64,000 nucleotides of DNA from Flavobacteriales bacterium (GTDB taxonomy: Bacteria; Bacteroidota; Bacteroidia; Flavobacteriales_F; PHOS-HE28): positions 124,001-188,000 of the forward strand of contig JADJLR010000008.1 in the NCBI GenBank assembly GCA_016710015.1, written 5' to 3'. Of this stretch, positions 61,047-64,000 are shown one piece after another. Under the pieces are notes generated by a model. It made no database searches, was not told where the DNA came from, and was given only the letters and a program-made list of their open reading frames with translations. A program made the position numbers and the translations under genes. The stretch's first letter is position 1. The number at the start of each line of letters is the position of its first letter.

Positions 61047-61580
61047 TCAATACTGGCGTTCGTTGATCTCGAACACCGGAGTGGTGCGCAGCAGGTCGCT
61101 GATTGCCTCGGCACTGTGGCCGTGGTTTTCCGCTGTGCGTACCTCGATGATGAACTTGTCGTCGGTGGTGCGTGGGTCCGGGTTGCGGGCCGGCATGCCG
61201 GGCAGGGTCTTGTTGCGGATCAGGTACGTGATCACCATACCATGTGCCGCGCACAACACCGTGAATTCGAAGATGACCGGAATGAAGGCCGGTAGGTTCT
61301 TGTACATGGCCTGGCTCGGTTTACCACCGATGTTCATGGGCCAATCGAAGATGTTGAAGTACCAGATCCCGATGACCGCTAGGCACATGCCGAAGAAACC
61401 GAACATGAACGACACGATACCCAGACGGGTACGTTTGATACCGATGATGGGGTCGATGCCGTGTACCGGGAACGGTGAGAACACGTCCTTCACACGAACA
61501 CCGCTGGAGACGAGCTTGCGCGCGCCATCCTTCAGTTGTTCGGGATCCTCGTAAACGGCGTAGATGACCTTGTTCGCCAT
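61047..61580 (-). CDS. actD: Alternative complex III subunit ActD (DUF3341)
   Basis: A 177-residue membrane protein of the DUF3341/ActD family. It starts MANKVIYAVYEDPEQLKDGA, has the conserved DVFSPFPVHGIDPIIG loop and two membrane helices (~57-80 and ~95-118), and ends PGMPARNPDPRTTDDKFIIE and VFEINE. It ties the membrane core to the peripheral cytochromes. Its stop is 2 bases from the actE start. Confidence 0.95.
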   Translation of the reverse strand: MANKVIYAVYEDPEQLKDGARKLVSSGVRVKDVFSPFPVHGIDPIIGIKRTRLGIVSFMFGFFGMCLAVIGIWYFNIFDWPMNIGGKPSQAMYKNLPAFIPVIFEFTVLCAAHGMVITYLIRNKTLPGMPARNPDPRTTDDKFIIEVRTAENHGHSAEAISDLLRTTPVFEINERQY

Positions 61581-61583
61581 GGG

Positions 61584-62972
61584 TTAATGATGCTGGTGGT
61601 TAGCGGCTTCCTTCTTGTAGCTCTCGCCACTGACCTTCAGGATGGATTTCACCTCGTTCAGCGCCAACACCGGGAAGAACCGGGCGAAGAGCAGATAGAG
61701 GGTAAAGAAGATGCCGATGGTGCCCAGGAACACGCCCACATCCACCCAAGTGGGATGGAACATGGTCCAAGAGCTGGGCAGGTAATCGCGGTGCAAGCTG
61801 GTAACGATGATCACGAACCGCTCGAACCACATGCCAGTGTTCACGACGATGCTCATGAAGAAGGTGAACGCCAAGTTGGTGCGCAACTTCTTGCTCCAGA
61901 ACAACTGCGGACTCACCACGTTGCACGTCATCATGGTCGCATAAGCCCACCAGTATGGTCCCGTAGCGCGGTTGATGAATGCATAGCTTTCGTACTCCAC
62001 ACCGCTGTACCAACTGATGAACAACTCGGTGATGTACGCTACACCAACGATGGAACCCGTGACGATGATCACGATGTTCATGTACTCCACGTGTTTCTTG
62101 GTGATGTACGCTTCCATGTGCATCACCTTGCGCAGCACCAGCAGCAAGGTCTGCACCATGGCGAATCCGCTGAACACCGCGCCACTCACGAAGTAGGGCG
62201 GGAAGATCGTGGTGTGCCAACCCGGAATGACCGAGGTGGCGAAGTCCATACTTACCACCGAGTGTACCGAGAACACCAGTGGTGTAGCGATACCGGCGAG
62301 CACCAAGCTCACTTCCTCGAAGCGTGTCCAAGCCTTGGCATTCCCGGTCCACCCGAAACTGAGGATGCCGTATACCTTCTTCATCCCTGGTCTGGTCACC
62401 TTATCGCGGATCGTGGCGAAGTCGGGGATCAATCCGATGTACCAGAACACGAGCGATACGCTGAAGTAGGTGCTGATCGCGAATACGTCCCAAAGCAGCG
62501 GACTGTTGAAGTTCACCCAAAGTGAACCGAACTGGTTGGGCAGGGGGAACACCCAGTAAGCCATCCAAATGCGGCCCATGTGGATCATGGGGAAGGTACC
62601 CGCCATGATCACGGCGAAAATGGTCATCGCCTCTGCGGAACGGTTGATGGCCATGCGCCATTTCTGGCGGAACAGCAACAACACGGCGCTGATGAGGGTA
62701 CCGGCGTGACCGATACCGACCCACCATACGAAGTTCGTGATGTCCCAAGCCCAATCCACGGTCTTGTTCAAACCCCACGTTCCAATGCCCTTGCTGATCA
62801 GGTATAAGATGCAACCCACACCATACAAAGCGATGAGCGCTGAAATGGTGAACAGGATGTACCAACCCCGGGGAGCTTTGTTCTCAATGGGGCCGACGAT
62901 ATCATTGGTGATATCGTGGTAGGTCTTGTGGCCTAGGATGAGCGGTTCGCGGATCGCTGCTTCTGAATGCAT
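61584..62972 (-). CDS. actC: Alternative complex III subunit ActC (NrfD-like)
   Basis: A 462-residue NrfD/PsrC-type membrane protein with about ten helices, one of the two quinol-binding subunits. It starts EAAIREPLILGHKTYHDITN, and shows NFVWWVGIGHAGTLISAVLL, FPLPNQFGSLWVNFNSPLLW, FSVHSVVSMDFATSVIPGWH (with the proton/quinone His-Asp cluster) and FLSWYS-type WFERFVIIVTSLHRDYLPSS. It lies 19 bases from actB and 3 from actD. Confidence 0.96.
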   Translation of the reverse strand: MHSEAAIREPLILGHKTYHDITNDIVGPIENKAPRGWYILFTISALIALYGVGCILYLISKGIGTWGLNKTVDWAWDITNFVWWVGIGHAGTLISAVLLLFRQKWRMAINRSAEAMTIFAVIMAGTFPMIHMGRIWMAYWVFPLPNQFGSLWVNFNSPLLWDVFAISTYFSVSLVFWYIGLIPDFATIRDKVTRPGMKKVYGILSFGWTGNAKAWTRFEEVSLVLAGIATPLVFSVHSVVSMDFATSVIPGWHTTIFPPYFVSGAVFSGFAMVQTLLLVLRKVMHMEAYITKKHVEYMNIVIIVTGSIVGVAYITELFISWYSGVEYESYAFINRATGPYWWAYATMMTCNVVSPQLFWSKKLRTNLAFTFFMSIVVNTGMWFERFVIIVTSLHRDYLPSSWTMFHPTWVDVGVFLGTIGIFFTLYLLFARFFPVLALNEVKSILKVSGESYKKEAANHQHH

Positions 62973-62991
62973 TTGGTCCTCTTCGTTATCC

Positions 62992-64000
62992 TTAAGCGTG
63001 GTGTGCGGCCGCCTCTTCGGTGTTGCGCACTTTCACCAGGTAGTTCACGTTGGGCTTCACACCGATCTCCTCCAGCATGTGGTAACTGCGGTCGCTGGTC
63101 GCGAGTCCGAGCACCTTACTCTTCTTGTCGTTCAAGTCGCCAAAGACGATGGCTCCTGTTCCACATGCCGCACTACAAGCTGTTTCGATGGCACCATCCT
63201 GCACAGGGGTACCTGCCTGCTTGGCCTCCAGCTTGCCGGCCTGGATCTGCTGCACGCACATGCTGCACTTCTCGATCACACCGCGCGCACGGACCGTAAC
63301 GTCCGGGTTCAGCACCATGCGGCCCAGGTCGTCCCACGCCGGATTCACCTCACTGAACTGCTCGCTCACGTAATTGAACCAGTTGAAACGACGCACCTTG
63401 TACGGGCAGTTGTTCGCACAATACCGCGTACCGATACAGCGGTTGTACGCCATTTGGTTGAGGCCCTCGTTGCTGTGCGTGGTCGCGGCAACCGGACATA
63501 CCGTTTCGCACGGTGCATGGTTGCAATGCTGGCACATCACCGGCATGAATACCACCGTCGGGCTCTCTTCCGGCACCTCCATCTTGAGGTACATGTCGAT
63601 CTTGCCCAGACCATCCTGTTTCGCGCTCTCTTTGGTGGTGGCGCTGCTGTAGTAACGGTCCAAACGCAGCCAGTGCATTTCGCGGCTACGGCGTACTTCG
63701 TCCTTACCGACCACCGAGATGTTGTTCTCACTGTTGCATGCCGTGATGCAGGCTCCGCAACCAATGCAGCCGTTCAGGTCGATGCTGAGGCCCCAACGGT
63801 GACCGACACCTTCTACCGGATGCTCTTCCCATAGGTCGAATTCCGCAACCGGCTTCTTGTCCAACGCGTTGATCACGCCGTCGCCGTTCACATCCTCATG
63901 CACGGCCAACTCGTGGGGATGGTTGTACGCCCTCTTATCACCACCGAGGAAGGTCGCCAAATTGGTCTCCTTCACCACACTGTGGCGATCCATGTCCGTA
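62992..64000 (-). CDS. actB: Alternative complex III iron-sulfur/molybdopterin-like subunit ActB, N-terminus outside window
   Basis: The C-terminal ferredoxin part of ActB, reading without a stop to base 64000. Four cysteine clusters of the type seen in NrfC/PsrB are clear: LNGCIGCGACITACNSENNI, CQHCNHAPCETVCPVAATTH, YCANNCPY-type CIGTRYCANNCPYKVRRFNW, and EKCSMCVQQIQAGKLEAKQA with CSAACGTGAI. Full ActB has ~1,000 residues, so the Mo-enzyme-like domain (catalytically inert in this complex) is beyond the edge. The in-window ATG at 63993 is internal. ActA would be further upstream, outside. Confidence 0.93.
   Translation of the reverse strand, partial: TDMDRHSVVKETNLATFLGGDKRAYNHPHELAVHEDVNGDGVINALDKKPVAEFDLWEEHPVEGVGHRWGLSIDLNGCIGCGACITACNSENNISVVGKDEVRRSREMHWLRLDRYYSSATTKESAKQDGLGKIDMYLKMEVPEESPTVVFMPVMCQHCNHAPCETVCPVAATTHSNEGLNQMAYNRCIGTRYCANNCPYKVRRFNWFNYVSEQFSEVNPAWDDLGRMVLNPDVTVRARGVIEKCSMCVQQIQAGKLEAKQAGTPVQDGAIETACSAACGTGAIVFGDLNDKKSKVLGLATSDRSYHMLEEIGVKPNVNYLVKVRNTEEAAAHHA

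Noticed and set aside
1..64000. tRNA, rRNA or insertion-sequence genes
   Set aside because: No cloverleaf-like segment, rRNA motif or transposase reading frame was found by eye on either strand; a tRNA or covariance-model search would be the decisive test.

Overview
The window looks like a chromosome piece from a Bacteroidota bacterium, most likely Flavobacteriales-like and moderately GC-rich by eye. The evidence is an intact SprA translocon gene of the type IX secretion system (T9SS), proteins with T9SS sorting tails, alternative complex III (Act) followed by cytochrome oxidase genes, the conserved order ruvA-sprA-gcvH-vanZ, and promoters with the Bacteroidota -7 box (TAnnTTTG) placed only a few bases before start codons. 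No rRNA, tRNA, CRISPR array or transposase gene was recognised.

Layout. 1-2830: left-truncated arylsulfotransferase-like secreted protein, a VOC protein, a small unknown protein, a broken RibD-like reductase and a DinB protein. 2841-8426: an arsenic/organoarsenical island on the minus strand in two blocks, arsR2-arsC-acr3 and arsR1-thioredoxin-permease-FmdE lipoprotein-arsF-arsG. Each arsR has the same operator-like sequence upstream. 8617-13765: an accessory stretch with an orphan antitoxin, a RibD-like reductase, a PIN/HTH toxin-antitoxin pair between two 50-bp direct repeats, a serine dehydrogenase-type protease, unknown genes, and tiny leftovers of a Fic gene and of RibD-like gene starts. 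13771-15938: an aldehyde dehydrogenase and a TetR regulator joined by an artificial-looking poly-G tract. 15995-22559: a plus-strand operon encoding an ABC exporter with degenerate ATPase motifs, HlyD adaptor, TolC, a CutA-like protein, a TPR protein and an MscS-like protein, followed by a tolC 3' remnant. 23264-26609: an unknown glycine-rich-tailed protein, a deoC 3' remnant, an acyltransferase and intact deoC.

26696-36296: tonB, vanZ, gcvH, sprA and ruvA. 36469-43178: a class III-like sirtuin, two T9SS cargo proteins, and a redox/envelope cluster (TlpA-like, DUF6029, Omp28-like). 43183-53869: queG and a copper/heavy-metal efflux region (HMA lipoprotein, copA, cusB-like adaptor, cusA-tolC fusion, small His-rich protein). 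54036-55737: ruvB and an outer-membrane protein. 55839-64000: the respiratory operon actB(partial)-actC-actD-actE-actF-48-aa membrane protein-coxB-coxA.

How it fits together. Menaquinol is oxidised by the Act complex, electrons pass through its cytochromes to the CuA oxidase, and T9SS and TonB serve the outer membrane. Two metal-stress regions (arsenic and copper) are present. A recurring theme is short 5' or 3' ends of genes (ribD-like, deoC, tolC, fic, a beta-barrel) lying next to unrelated cargo genes, which suggests repeated duplication, insertion and deletion. Several frameshifts in cusA, cusB and tetR and the poly-G tract look like sequencing or assembly errors rather than biology.
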